Origin: Oscillospiraceae bacterium
Lineage (GTDB): Bacteria > Bacillota > Clostridia > Oscillospirales > CAG-272
Reading direction: 5' to 3'
Assembly: GCA_015065385.1 (NCBI GenBank)
Contig: SVQK01000038.1
Span: 1 to 32,222 of the forward strand
Length of the DNA stretch: 32,222 nt
The notes beneath the pieces are model-generated. The model did not search any database and was not told where the DNA came from. It saw only the letters and a list, made by a program, of their open reading frames with translations. Position 1 is the first letter of the stretch. Each line of letters begins with the position of its first letter. Positions 8,174-17,307 of this stretch are shown one piece after another. Both the position numbers and the translations under genes were made by a program.

Positions 8174-8241
8174 AAGCAGTAAGTATGTTTTCAGAATGAT
8201 TTGCCGTGCCCTTGACAAGGGACGAAAGGAACGACCCATTT

Positions 8242-10680
8242 ATGCCCACTTACCGCGAAAACATCGAACGGCTGACCCTTCCCGTCATTCCCATGCGCGG
8301 GATCGTCGCCTTTCCCGCCAACAACATCAATTTCGAGCTGGAGCGCGAGTTCTCGAAGAACGCCTGTCAGGCCGCGACCTCCGGCGATATGAACGTATTT
8401 CTCCTGACCCAGAAGAACGTGCAAACCGAGGAGCCTTCCGAAGAAGATCTTTACTCCGTCGGGTGCGTCGCCCGGATCAAGCAGTCCGTCAAGAACCCGA
8501 AGACCGGCATCATCCGCGTCGTTGCGGAGGGATTCTGCCGCGGGACCGTGCTCGAATTCAAGAACGCCGACGGGTATTTTTCGGCGGATATTCTGACGAA
8601 AACCGTCTCCGCCGACCTCACCGACCGGGATCTGCGGGTCGAAGCCATGCTCACGGAACTCAGGGGCAAGATGGAGGAGATGCTCCGGTACCGCCCCGCT
8701 TTTTCCCAGAGCTTTGAACTGGCCGCCCGCTCCATCTCCAATCCCGGCCTTCTTTCCGATTTCATCGCCGCCCAGCTCTTCGTCCGGTTTGAGGACAAGC
8801 AGGCGGTTCTGGAAGAATACGACCCGATGCGCCGCGCCGAAAGGACCCTGCTTCTCATGGAGACCGAGCTGGATCTTCTCCAGACCGAGCTCGAGATCCA
8901 CCAGAAGGTCAAGCAGGCGATGGACGACAACCAGCGGGACTACTACCTCCGCGAACAGCTCAAAGCTATCGAATACGAGCTCGGAATGGGCGAGGACGGC
9001 GACGAGCTCAAGAAGAGGATGGAGGGCGTCAAGCTGCCGGATAAGGTCCGGGAAAAGCTCGACCGGGAAATCGTCAAGCTCGGCCGGATGTCGCCCGGAT
9101 CCCCGGAAGCCGCCGTCATTTACAATTACGTTGACACCTGCCTCAACATCCCGTGGGACAAGAAGACCAAGGACCGCATCGACGTGGACGCCGCCCGCCG
9201 GATCCTCGACGCGGACCACGACGGCTTAACCAAGATCAAGGAACGGATCCTTGAATTTCTGGCCGTCAAGCAGCTCAATCCCGAACTGAAAAACCAGATC
9301 CTCTGCTTCGTCGGCCCTCCCGGAGTCGGCAAGACCTCTCTCGGAGCATCCATCGCCCGCGCGATGAAACGGAAGTACGTCCGCGTGTCTTTGGGCGGGA
9401 TCCGGGACGAGAGCGACATCCGCGGTCACCGGAAGACCTATATCGGATCCATGCCGGGCCGCATCATCGACGCGCTGACCCAGTGCGGGAGTCTCAATCC
9501 GGTCATGTTGCTGGACGAGGTGGACAAGATGTGCCAGGACGTCCACGGCGATCCGGCGTCGGCCCTCCTTGAAGTTCTGGACAGCGAACAGAACCACGCC
9601 TTCCGGGATCATTTCATCGAGTTGCCGGTGGATCTTTCCGACGTGCTGTTCATCTGCACCGCCAACACGCTCGACACCGTTCCGCGTCCCCTTCTGGACC
9701 GGATGGAAGTGATCGAGCTGAACACCTATACGCCCACCGAAAAGCTCTCCATCGCCAAGAATCACCTGCTTCCGAAGCAGCTGAAACGCCACGGCCTCAA
9801 CCGCAGGATGCTGAAAATCACCGACGCCGCGATCGAGGATCTGATCGAGGGCTTTACCCGGGAATCCGGCGTCCGCACGCTGGAAAGAGAACTCGGCGCG
9901 CTGTGCCGCAAGGGAGCGAAAGTTCTGGTGGAAGAGGGACGGAAAAACCTCACCATCGACAAGCCCGACCTTGAAAAATACCTCGGCCCGCGGAAATTCA
10001 TCGACGACGGCGTCTCGAAAAACGATCTTGTGGGCGTGACGAACGGTCTCGCTTGGACCGAAGTCGGCGGCGACCTTCTGAAAGTGGAAGTCCTTCCCGT
10101 GGAAGGCAGCGGCAAGATCGAGCTCACAGGCCAGCTCGGCGACGTCATGAAAGAGTCCGCGCAGATCGCGGTCACATGGCTCAGAGCCCACTGCGCCGAA
10201 TACGGGATCCAGAAGGATTTCTACAAGACAAAGGACATTCACATCCACGTTCCGGAAGGCGCGGTTCCGAAGGACGGTCCTTCCGCCGGCGTCACGATGG
10301 CCACCTCTCTGGTCTCCGCCCTGTCCGGAATCCCCGTGCGCTGCGACGTCGCCATGACCGGCGAAATCACGCTGACCGGGCGGGTGCTCGCCATCGGAGG
10401 ACTCAGAGAAAAGGCTACCGCCGCGTGGACCCGCGGGATCAAGACCATTCTCGTGCCGCAGGAAAACATGCGGGACACCGCCGAAATGGACTCCGTCATC
10501 CGCGATGAAGTGACCTTCATACCCTGCACGACCCTCACCGACGTGCTCGGCACCGCTCTGGCGAAACCCGCTCCGGCAGACGTTCTTCCGGTGATCGGAG
10601 AGACACCATCCGCGGAGAAGGATTCGGTCCCAGCCATCGTTCCGCCCCAGCCCGCGAATCATCCGCGGACGCATCTGTAA
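8242..10680 (+). CDS. lon: ATP-dependent protease Lon (LonA type)
   Basis: Cytoplasmic hexameric AAA+ serine protease that degrades misfolded and regulatory proteins. Residues 1 to about 200 form the LON substrate-binding domain (LPVIPMRGIVAFP) and a coiled-coil linker follows (RDYYLREQLKAIEYELG). The AAA+ module has Walker A GPPGVGKT (K364) and Walker B MLLDEVDKM. The protease domain has the Ser-Lys dyad S681 (DGPSAG) and K724 (LREKATAAW), two residues off E. coli S679/K722. I chose ATG 8242 (812 residues) over the in-frame GTG 36 bases upstream because GAAAGGA lies 11 bases before it and Lon normally begins close to the LPLLPLRG-like motif. The last 30 residues are a Pro-rich tail. The next gene, engB, starts 12 bases downstream, an order also seen in Bacillus. 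Confidence 0.96.
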   Translation: MPTYRENIERLTLPVIPMRGIVAFPANNINFELEREFSKNACQAATSGDMNVFLLTQKNVQTEEPSEEDLYSVGCVARIKQSVKNPKTGIIRVVAEGFCRGTVLEFKNADGYFSADILTKTVSADLTDRDLRVEAMLTELRGKMEEMLRYRPAFSQSFELAARSISNPGLLSDFIAAQLFVRFEDKQAVLEEYDPMRRAERTLLLMETELDLLQTELEIHQKVKQAMDDNQRDYYLREQLKAIEYELGMGEDGDELKKRMEGVKLPDKVREKLDREIVKLGRMSPGSPEAAVIYNYVDTCLNIPWDKKTKDRIDVDAARRILDADHDGLTKIKERILEFLAVKQLNPELKNQILCFVGPPGVGKTSLGASIARAMKRKYVRVSLGGIRDESDIRGHRKTYIGSMPGRIIDALTQCGSLNPVMLLDEVDKMCQDVHGDPASALLEVLDSEQNHAFRDHFIELPVDLSDVLFICTANTLDTVPRPLLDRMEVIELNTYTPTEKLSIAKNHLLPKQLKRHGLNRRMLKITDAAIEDLIEGFTRESGVRTLERELGALCRKGAKVLVEEGRKNLTIDKPDLEKYLGPRKFIDDGVSKNDLVGVTNGLAWTEVGGDLLKVEVLPVEGSGKIELTGQLGDVMKESAQIAVTWLRAHCAEYGIQKDFYKTKDIHIHVPEGAVPKDGPSAGVTMATSLVSALSGIPVRCDVAMTGEITLTGRVLAIGGLREKATAAWTRGIKTILVPQENMRDTAEMDSVIRDEVTFIPCTTLTDVLGTALAKPAPADVLPVIGETPSAEKDSVPAIVPPQPANHPRTHL

Positions 10681-10692
10681 GGCGGGAAGATC

Positions 10693-11295
10693 ATGAAACC
10701 CAATCTCAACAACGTTTCGCTGAAAATCACCGCGGGACTTCCGAAGCAGTTTCCCGCCGACCGACTGCCGCAGATCGCCTTTTCGGGCCGCTCGAACGTG
10801 GGGAAAAGCTCCCTCATCAACTGCCTTCTGAATCGGAAGAATCTCGCGCGGGTCAGCGGCGAACCGGGAAAGACCATCACCGTCAATTTCTACGACGTGG
10901 ACCGCAGGCTGTATCTCGTGGATCTGCCCGGATACGGCTACGCCAAGCGGTCCCCGGAGGAAAAGAGACGCTGGTCCGCCCTGACCGACGGATTTTTCAC
11001 CGACAATCGGAATATCGACTCGCTGAAGCTGGTCTGTCAGCTCATCGACAGCCGGACCGGTCCCACGAAGGACGACCTCGACATGCTCTGCTATCTCTCC
11101 GAGACCGGTCTTCCGCATCTGATCGCGGCCACGAAAGCCGACAAGCTCAACGCCACCGAAACCAGAGACTTTCTCGCCTCGATGGAAGAGGGAGAGATGA
11201 CCCGCGGCCTCCCCCTGATCCTCTGCTCTTCCAAGACCGGGCTGGGGCGGGACGAACTGTGGCGGGCGATGAGCAACGCCGTGGACGTGAAATAA
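10693..11295 (+). CDS. engB: Ribosome biogenesis GTPase YsxC/YihA (EngB)
   Basis: 200 residues, the usual length for this essential GTPase, which helps assemble the large ribosomal subunit. All G motifs are present: G1 GRSNVGKS (32-39), a G2 Thr within GKTITVNFY, G3 DLPGYG, G4 TKADK and G5 CSSKTG. The lysine-rich stretch after G3 (YAKRSPEEKRRW) is typical of the family. GGCGGGAAG before the ATG is a modest ribosome site, and the 12-base gap to lon suggests cotranscription. Confidence 0.95.
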   Translation: MKPNLNNVSLKITAGLPKQFPADRLPQIAFSGRSNVGKSSLINCLLNRKNLARVSGEPGKTITVNFYDVDRRLYLVDLPGYGYAKRSPEEKRRWSALTDGFFTDNRNIDSLKLVCQLIDSRTGPTKDDLDMLCYLSETGLPHLIAATKADKLNATETRDFLASMEEGEMTRGLPLILCSSKTGLGRDELWRAMSNAVDVK

Positions 11296-11332
11296 CCTTG
11301 CTACCCCATCCTTACTTTGATCGAGGCCGCAT

Positions 11333-12631
11333 ATGATTCTCCATCCTACCTATGAACTCAACGAAACCGGACATCTGACCGTCGCGGGACTTGACGCGGT
11401 TGAACTGGCAAGAGAATTCGGAACGCCCGTCTATCTGCTCGACACCGACGCCGTCCGAGCGCAGTGCAGGCTGTACCGGGAGGCATTCCGGGAGTTTTTC
11501 GGGGAGACTTCCCTGCCTGCGTTTGCCGGAAAGGCGCTCTGCTACAAGGGACTCTACCGGCTGATCGCGGAGGAAGGGATCCTCGCCGACTGCGTATCCC
11601 CCGGAGAGCTGTTCACCGCCCACGCCGCCGGATTCCTGATGGAAAACGTGTTCTTCCACGGCAACAACAAGACGGACGCCGACCTCCGGTACGCGCTGGA
11701 GCTGGGCGTCGGACACATCGTCGCGGACGGTGAGGACGAATTGGACGCGCTGGACCGGATCGCCGCCGAGCTGGACGTCCGCCCGCATATCCTGCTCCGG
11801 ATCACCCCCGGCATCGATCCGCACACGCATAAAAAAATCTCCACCGGAAACGTGGATTCGAAATTCGGCATGGCGATCGCCACGGGACAGGCGATGGAAT
11901 TCGTGAAGCGCGCCCTTGCCTCCCCTCGGCTGATCCTCGACGGGTTCCACTGCCACGTCGGATCCCAGATCTTCGACACGGAGCCCTTTACGGATGCCTG
12001 CGACATCATGCTGGGATTCATCGCGGCGGTACGCTCCGAAACCGGGTACGAGGCCGGAATGCTCAACATCGGCGGCGGCTTCGGCGTGCGGTACACGGAA
12101 GCGGATCCCGAAATCGACTACCGTGAAAACATCCGCCTGCTCGGAGCGGAGATCGACCGGATGTGCGGCGTGTACGGCGTCTCGAAACCGCGAATCGTCA
12201 TGGAACCGGGCCGTTCGATCGTCGCTGCCGCGGGATGCACGCTCTACACCTGCGGGACCGTCAAAACCATTCCCGGGTACCGGAGCTATATCTCCGTGGA
12301 CGGCGGCATGCCCGACAATCCGCGGTATGCCCTGTACCAGTCGCAATACACCGTGCTGAACGCCTCCCGCGCGAACGCAAAGGCCGACTTCACCTGTACG
12401 GTCGCCGGACGCTGCTGCGAGAGCGGGGATCTTCTGGCCGAGGGCGTGTCCCTTGCGAAGCCTTCACGGGGAGATATCATCGCGGTGCTCGTGACGGGCG
12501 CGTACAATTATTCCATGGCGTCCAACTACAACCGAATCCCGCGTCCCCCCGTGGTCGAACTCTCGGGCGGATCCGCGCGGGTGGCCGTAAGACGGGAGAC
12601 GTACGCCGACGTTGCCGCCCTTGACTGCTGA
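11333..12631 (+). CDS. lysA: Diaminopimelate decarboxylase
   Basis: Makes L-lysine from meso-diaminopimelate as the last step of lysine synthesis; a PLP fold-III enzyme in the cytoplasm. K67 (FAGKALCYKG) is the expected Schiff-base lysine. Further family motifs are H208 (CHVGSQI), the phosphate-binding glycines near 247 (GGGFG), E291 (EPGRS) and active-site C362 (CCESGD) contributed across the dimer. Length (432) is normal. GAGG six bases before the ATG is a short ribosome site. It sits in the housekeeping run, 37 bases after engB, with no other lysine-pathway gene nearby. Related PLP decarboxylases (ornithine, carboxynorspermidine) fit less well because the DAP-type GNNKTDADL segment is present. 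Confidence 0.93.
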   Translation: MILHPTYELNETGHLTVAGLDAVELAREFGTPVYLLDTDAVRAQCRLYREAFREFFGETSLPAFAGKALCYKGLYRLIAEEGILADCVSPGELFTAHAAGFLMENVFFHGNNKTDADLRYALELGVGHIVADGEDELDALDRIAAELDVRPHILLRITPGIDPHTHKKISTGNVDSKFGMAIATGQAMEFVKRALASPRLILDGFHCHVGSQIFDTEPFTDACDIMLGFIAAVRSETGYEAGMLNIGGGFGVRYTEADPEIDYRENIRLLGAEIDRMCGVYGVSKPRIVMEPGRSIVAAAGCTLYTCGTVKTIPGYRSYISVDGGMPDNPRYALYQSQYTVLNASRANAKADFTCTVAGRCCESGDLLAEGVSLAKPSRGDIIAVLVTGAYNYSMASNYNRIPRPPVVELSGGSARVAVRRETYADVAALDC

Positions 12632-12658
12632 CCTACCCCGGAAAGGAAAGGATCACCT

Positions 12659-13345
12659 TTGAGAATCTTCAACATCCTGAACTCGCGCGAAAGCCTGATC
12701 TCCTTTCTCCTGAGTCTGCCGTGCATCCTGATCGCCCTGAGCGGTCACGAGCTGGCGCACGGTTGGATGGCGTACAAGCTCGGAGATCCGACGGCGCGCA
12801 ATCTCGGGCGGCTGACGCTCAACCCGCTGAAGCATCTGGATCCCATGGGCACGCTCTCCATGGTGCTCTTCGGCTTCGGATGGGCGCGTCCGGTCCCCGT
12901 GAATCCGAGATACTTCAAAAACAACCGGCGTGACTTTGCCCTGACAGCGCTTGCCGGGCCGATGGCGAACTTCGTCATGGGATTCGTCGGTCTCTTGCTG
13001 GCCCACGTCATCGCCCTGCTCTTCGGGACGCTGACGCCGAAATCCAATTTCGGGTACGGGATCTGGCAGGCGCTGTTCAGCATGGCGCACGCTTTCTGCA
13101 TCATCAACCTTTCCCTCGGCATCTTCAACCTGATCCCGGTTCCTCCGCTCGACGGATCCCGTATCTTTCTGGTATGGCTCCCGCCGAAGTACTATTTCGG
13201 GGTCATGAAGTATGAGCGGTACATCCAGCTCGGCCTGATGATCCTCCTCTGGCTCGGCTTCGTCTCCGTCCCGCTGAATGTCGCGGTGAACGGCGTCTAC
13301 GCGGCGATGAACTGGATCCTGACGCGCATCCCCGCGTTCCGGTGA
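12659..13345 (+). CDS. Site-2 protease family (M50) membrane metalloprotease
   Basis: 228 residues, almost all hydrophobic, with four or more membrane segments. The zinc site is visible: HELAH at residues 30-34 and the third ligand D165 in NLIPVPPLDG. There is no PDZ domain, unlike RseP, so it belongs with small YwhC/FpvI-like members of unknown substrate. The start is TTG, directed by GGAAAGGAAAGG just upstream. It ends four bases before scpA begins. Position next to scpAB is common in Clostridia. Function beyond intramembrane proteolysis is not assignable. Confidence 0.88.
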   Translation: MRIFNILNSRESLISFLLSLPCILIALSGHELAHGWMAYKLGDPTARNLGRLTLNPLKHLDPMGTLSMVLFGFGWARPVPVNPRYFKNNRRDFALTALAGPMANFVMGFVGLLLAHVIALLFGTLTPKSNFGYGIWQALFSMAHAFCIINLSLGIFNLIPVPPLDGSRIFLVWLPPKYYFGVMKYERYIQLGLMILLWLGFVSVPLNVAVNGVYAAMNWILTRIPAFR

Positions 13346-13349
13346 CGCC

Positions 13350-14126
13350 ATGGAAGAGATCCGGTATAAAATCGACGCCTACGAGGGACCTCTCGATGTG
13401 CTTCTGACTCTGGTCGAAAAGCACAAGATGGACATCGCGGACGTTCCGATCGACCTTTTATGCGACCAGTATCTCGCGTGGATGAAGGACGCGGAGGAAC
13501 AGAACGTGGAGCTGGCCTGCGAGTTCCTCTACATGGCCTCGGAGCTGATGCTCATCAAAAGCAGGATGCTCCTTCCGCGGGATCCGTCGAAAAACGAAGA
13601 TCCGCGGCAGCCTCTGATCGACGCTCTGGCGGAATACCAGAGAGCCAAGCTGGCAGCGGCGGAGCTGGCCGACCTGCACAGTCTGTTCGGCGGCCGGATG
13701 GCGAAGGAGCAGGACGATATCTCCCCCGACAAGACCTATGTGGCGGATCACGACGCGGAGCTGCTGCGGGCCGCCCTGCACAGGATCCTAACGGAGACCC
13801 GCATGACGGAAAGAACGGCTCAGACCGCGTTCGAAGGGATCGTTCACGCGCCGCGCATTCCGGTGGAATCGATCATGACCGATCTGATCCGGACCCTGAG
13901 AAAGAAAAATCTCTATCTGGACCGGTATTTCCGGACCTCCGCGAACCGCTCCGAGAGCATCGCAAAATTCATCGGAATTCTGGAGCTTTTGAAGTCCCAC
14001 ATCGTAACGCTGGAGGAAGTTCCGTCGGACGAGGGTGTGACGGACATGGAATCCCACATCGAACTGCGCCTTTCGGCCACCGACGAGGAGATTTCCGCGG
14101 CCAATCTGGAATCCGGCATCTATTGA
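13350..14126 (+). CDS. scpA: Segregation and condensation protein A (kleisin)
   Basis: 258 residues, the usual size. The N-terminus has the diagnostic YEGPLDVLLTLVEKHKMDI followed by ELACEFLYMASELMLIKSRMLLP, which binds the SMC neck and ScpB. The C-terminal winged helix begins near residue 190 and carries ILELLKSHIVTL. ScpA bridges the heads of SMC in the bacterial condensin complex that compacts and separates chromosomes. smc itself is not in the window. The ATG lies four bases past the protease stop codon. Confidence 0.94.
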   Translation: MEEIRYKIDAYEGPLDVLLTLVEKHKMDIADVPIDLLCDQYLAWMKDAEEQNVELACEFLYMASELMLIKSRMLLPRDPSKNEDPRQPLIDALAEYQRAKLAAAELADLHSLFGGRMAKEQDDISPDKTYVADHDAELLRAALHRILTETRMTERTAQTAFEGIVHAPRIPVESIMTDLIRTLRKKNLYLDRYFRTSANRSESIAKFIGILELLKSHIVTLEEVPSDEGVTDMESHIELRLSATDEEISAANLESGIY

Positions 14127-14138
14127 GACATACGCAGA

Positions 14139-14834
14139 ATGGACAATCTGAATTTCAATCCGGACGGAAACGTCCTGCCCCCCTCCGAGCGGTTCGCGGT
14201 GATCGAGGCCTGTCTCTTCGCCGCCGGTCATCCGCTGACCTACGCGCGGCTGGGGGAGGTCCTCGGGATCGGCGCGGCGGAATGCGCGGACACCGTGGAA
14301 AAAATGGCGGCGATGTACAACAATCCCGAGTTTCCCCGCGGTGTCATGCTGATCCGTTTTCCCGAATCCTGTCAGCTCTGCACGAAGGAGCAGTACGGAG
14401 AGGAAATCAAGCAGGCGCTCGGGATCCGGAGGGGCGGGCGTCTCTCCGCCTCCCTTCTCGAGGTGCTGGCCGTGATCGCCTACAACCAGCCCGTCACGCG
14501 GACCTTTGTGGATACGGTCCGCGGCGTGGATTCCGCCTATGCCGTCAACGCCCTGATCGAGAAGAACATGATCGAACCATGCGGCAAACTGGACGCTCCG
14601 GGCCGTCCCACGCTGTATAAAACAACGACGGACTTTCTCAGAGTCTTCGGCCTCGGCGCGCTGGAAGAGCTTCCCGCGGTCCGGCTGAAAACGGACACCG
14701 GAGAAGACATCGAAATCGTCCCGGGCCAGTCCTTCCTCGGAGAGGAACCGGAAAGCGAACCGGAAAGCAAACCGGAAGGAGAATCCGGCGGAGCGGAGGG
14801 CAAGACGGCGGAATCCGGGCAGACCGCCGAATGA
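14139..14834 (+). CDS. scpB: Segregation and condensation protein B
   Basis: Partner of ScpA; a dimer of tandem winged-helix domains. The first domain opens with IEACLFAAGHPLTYARLGEVLG and the second carries the family signature LLEVLAVIAYNQPVTR...VRGVDSAYAVNALIEKNMIEP and GRPTLYKTTTDFLRVFGL. 231 residues, of which the last 40 or so are an acidic tail (GEEPESEPESKPEGE) beyond the conserved core. It starts 12 bases after scpA. Confidence 0.94.
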   Translation: MDNLNFNPDGNVLPPSERFAVIEACLFAAGHPLTYARLGEVLGIGAAECADTVEKMAAMYNNPEFPRGVMLIRFPESCQLCTKEQYGEEIKQALGIRRGGRLSASLLEVLAVIAYNQPVTRTFVDTVRGVDSAYAVNALIEKNMIEPCGKLDAPGRPTLYKTTTDFLRVFGLGALEELPAVRLKTDTGEDIEIVPGQSFLGEEPESEPESKPEGESGGAEGKTAESGQTAE

Positions 14835-14874
14835 CGGAGCGCGGTCGGAACGAAGAAAGGAGGCCCCGCAAGAC

Positions 14875-15600
14875 GTGATCGTACTGTACATTCTTCTGGG
14901 GATCGTCCTGTTTTTCGCGCTGATCTTCTCCCTGCGGATCAAGGTTTATATCCGTATGGAGGACGAGCTGCGGATCCGGGCGGGCCTCGGTCCCGTCGTG
15001 CTGACCGTGGTGCCGTCCAAGCCGAAGAAGCCGCTCAGAGAAAAGGATTTTACTTACAAAAAGCATCAGAAGCGGCTCGAGGAAGATCGCGCCAAAGCCA
15101 AAAAGAAAGCGGAAAAGGCGGCGGCAAAGAAAGCGGCGAAGGCGGAAAAAGCGGCGCAGAAGAAGAAGGCCGCAGAACTCGCCAAGAAAGCGGAAGAAGC
15201 GTCGAAAAATCCGGACGAATCCCGCGCTTCCGACAAGATCGAAACCATTCTCTCCCTTGTCGGCTTCGGCGTCGGAGAGCTCGGAAAACTGGCCTCGTGG
15301 CTTCACACCGACGTCAAACGGCTGGAGATCACGGTAGGAGGACCGGACGCGGCTGCCATCGCTCTGAATTACGGCAGAATCAGCGCGGCGGCGGCGGTAC
15401 TCATCGAACTTCTGGATCATAAGACCGCCTTGAAACACAGGCCGAAGAGAGAGGTGTCCGTCCGGGCGGATTTCCTCTCGGAAAAGACGCGGTTCAAAGT
15501 GGACATGAGCTTCAAGCTCCGGCTCGTCTCCTTCCTCCGCATCGGCATCCATGCTCTGATCTGGTTTATCAAGCTGAAAATCAGTCAGTCCCGCACATAA
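14875..15600 (+). CDS. DUF2953 membrane-anchored protein (YtfI-like) with Lys/Ala-rich insert
   Basis: 241 residues of unknown biochemical role. The first 20 residues are a single hydrophobic segment (IVLYILLGIVLFFALIFSL) that probably anchors it in the membrane. Residues about 45-110 are extremely rich in Lys, Ala and Glu (KAEKAAAKKAAKAEKAAQ) and should be helical or coiled-coil. The C-terminal DUF2953 core follows (VKRLEITVGGPDAAAIALNYG). The start is GTG, set by AAAGGAGG at 14856-14863. DUF2953 genes sit beside gerW/ytfJ in Bacillus and many clostridia, as here, which suggests a sporulation link; that is inference from context. Confidence 0.82.
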   Translation: MIVLYILLGIVLFFALIFSLRIKVYIRMEDELRIRAGLGPVVLTVVPSKPKKPLREKDFTYKKHQKRLEEDRAKAKKKAEKAAAKKAAKAEKAAQKKKAAELAKKAEEASKNPDESRASDKIETILSLVGFGVGELGKLASWLHTDVKRLEITVGGPDAAAIALNYGRISAAAAVLIELLDHKTALKHRPKREVSVRADFLSEKTRFKVDMSFKLRLVSFLRIGIHALIWFIKLKISQSRT

Positions 15601-15643
15601 ATTCAAACGTACTCAGATCACTCCCTACTGACAGGAGGCTGTT

Positions 15644-16075
15644 ATGGCAGACAACAACAGAATCGGCGACATCACGAAAACCTCTCTCGACTCCATCCGC
15701 GCGATGCTGGATCCCAACACCGTGGTGGGCAATCCCATCGAGACGGCGTCCGGCACCACCATCATCCCCATCTCCAAGGTGTCCGTGGGCTATGCGTCCG
15801 GCGGCATCGACTACGCCGGGAAAAAGGAAGTTTCAAACAAGCCGAACAACTTCGGCGGAGGGGGAGGCACAGGCGTTTCCGTCACTCCGGTGGCGTTTCT
15901 GGTGGTCAATAAGGACGGGGACGTCAGCGTGCTCAACGTGAACTCTTCCGCCGCGTCCACGGCCGCTCCCGCCGACGCCGTTTCCCAGGTAGTCGGATTC
16001 CTCGAGCGGTCCCCCGATCTGATCGAGCGGATCAAGGGCGTTTTCTCGAAAAAAGGCGAAGAGAATAAAATCTGA
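15644..16075 (+). CDS. gerW: Spore protein of the GerW/YtfJ family
   Basis: 143 residues with the family pattern NTVVGNPIETASGTTIIPIS, then KVSVGYASGG, a Gly-rich run (FGGGGGTGVSVTPVAFLVV) and a C-terminal helix. In Bacillus subtilis GerW is a sigma-F/sigma-G controlled spore protein needed for a proper germination response to alanine. AGGAGG at 15633-15638 is a strong ribosome site. I see no forespore-type promoter in the 43-base gap upstream, so it may be read from the upstream genes. Its presence is the best single sign that the organism forms spores or recently did. Confidence 0.93.
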   Translation: MADNNRIGDITKTSLDSIRAMLDPNTVVGNPIETASGTTIIPISKVSVGYASGGIDYAGKKEVSNKPNNFGGGGGTGVSVTPVAFLVVNKDGDVSVLNVNSSAASTAAPADAVSQVVGFLERSPDLIERIKGVFSKKGEENKI

Positions 16076-16163
16076 CAATCCGCAATGAGGATAAGGAGCC
16101 GTTTTCACGCGCATACTGACAGCCGGACATTTCTCCAAAATGAACGGAACACAGGAGCGAACG

Positions 16164-17276
16164 ATGAAACGACTCTACTCTGCTTTTTGCGCAGTCCTGT
16201 TTTTCTGCGCCGCGGTTCTTCCGGCAGACGCTTCGAACGATACGGGAACCTCCGCCGCCTCCGCCATTCTCTTTGAGCCGACCACGGAAACGGTCCTCTT
16301 CGAAAAGGACGCGGATTCGCGCCTCCCGATGGCCTCGACCACCAAGATCATGACCGCCCTCGTCGCGCTGGAAGCCGTGCCGCTTGAGACGAAGGTCGCC
16401 GTCCCGGACGAAGCCTGCGGTATGGAGGGCTCCGGGATCGGTCTGACGCCGGGGGAGGAGCTGACCGTGGAAGATCTGCTCTGGGCGGTTCTTCTGGAAA
16501 GCGCGAACGACGCGGCGGCAGCGACGGCCATTGCGGTATCGGGGAGCATTGCGGCTTTTGCGGATCGTATGAACGAAAAGGCGGTACAGCTCGGGCTGAC
16601 CGACACCCATTTCGCCAATCCGCACGGACTGGACGACGAGGCGCACTATACCACCGCGAGGGATCTGGCTAAGATCACCGCCTCCGCTATGGAGAACGAT
16701 ACCTTTCGAAAGATGGTATCCTCCGTGCGCCACGAAATCCCGAAACCGAACGGGACGCGATACCTGATCAACCACAACCGCCTGCTCAGAGAGCGATCCG
16801 ACGTGATCGGCGTCAAAACCGGCTTCACGAAGCACAGCGGCCGCTGTCTTGTGACTGCCGCCGAGCGGGACGGTGTCTGTCTGATCGCGGTGACGCTGAA
16901 CGATCCGGACGACTGGCGGGATCACTGCGCCCTTTACGACGCGGCATTTCCTCGCTGTACGCGCATCCGGTTTGCCGAACCCGGCGGGATTTCCTTCCCC
17001 GTTCCCTGCGTCGGATCGGAAAAAGGAGCCGTCCGCGCCGTCAACGATACGGGACTCGAGCGGGTCTTCATCGACGGCCGGCCGGAGTACCGCACAGTGA
17101 TCGAAACCAAACGGATGCTCTTTCCTCCCGTAGAGTGCGGAGAGGAGATCGGACGCGCGGTGTTTCTTGCTCCGGACGGGTCCGAGCTCGGATCCGTACC
17201 CCTGCTGGCGGATGAGACCGTATCCGAGCCCGAGGAACCGGAAGGACTGCTCCGAAAACTCTTCTCCCGCGGCTGA
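16164..17276 (+). CDS. dacF: Secreted D-alanyl-D-alanine carboxypeptidase (S11, DacF type)
   Basis: Trims the terminal D-Ala of peptidoglycan stem peptides outside the membrane. A signal peptide (KRLYSAFCAVLFFCAAVLPADA) precedes the mature enzyme. The penicillin-binding motifs are S58-T-T-K61 (nucleophile Ser), S113-A-N115 and K218-T-G. A C-terminal beta domain and a short LLRKLFSRG tail follow; the tail may be a weak amphipathic anchor. I chose ATG 16164 (370 residues) over the in-frame ATG 24 bases upstream because AGGAG sits six bases before it and the signal peptide then begins properly. Its place after gerW supports a spore-cortex role as for DacF, but a vegetative DacA-like role is not excluded. 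Confidence 0.92.
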   Translation: MKRLYSAFCAVLFFCAAVLPADASNDTGTSAASAILFEPTTETVLFEKDADSRLPMASTTKIMTALVALEAVPLETKVAVPDEACGMEGSGIGLTPGEELTVEDLLWAVLLESANDAAAATAIAVSGSIAAFADRMNEKAVQLGLTDTHFANPHGLDDEAHYTTARDLAKITASAMENDTFRKMVSSVRHEIPKPNGTRYLINHNRLLRERSDVIGVKTGFTKHSGRCLVTAAERDGVCLIAVTLNDPDDWRDHCALYDAAFPRCTRIRFAEPGGISFPVPCVGSEKGAVRAVNDTGLERVFIDGRPEYRTVIETKRMLFPPVECGEEIGRAVFLAPDGSELGSVPLLADETVSEPEEPEGLLRKLFSRG

Positions 17277-17307
17277 CAGACACCGTGAATATCGACTGGA
17301 TAAAGCT

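Noticed and set aside
8206-8241. Upstream GTG as the lon start
   Set aside because: The ribosome site GAAAGGA is placed for ATG 8242, and the extra 12 residues precede the point where Lon homology normally begins.
9226-11118. 630-residue minus-strand open frame opposite lon and engB
   Set aside because: It crosses two intact, motif-complete plus-strand genes and has no ribosome site or domain of its own.
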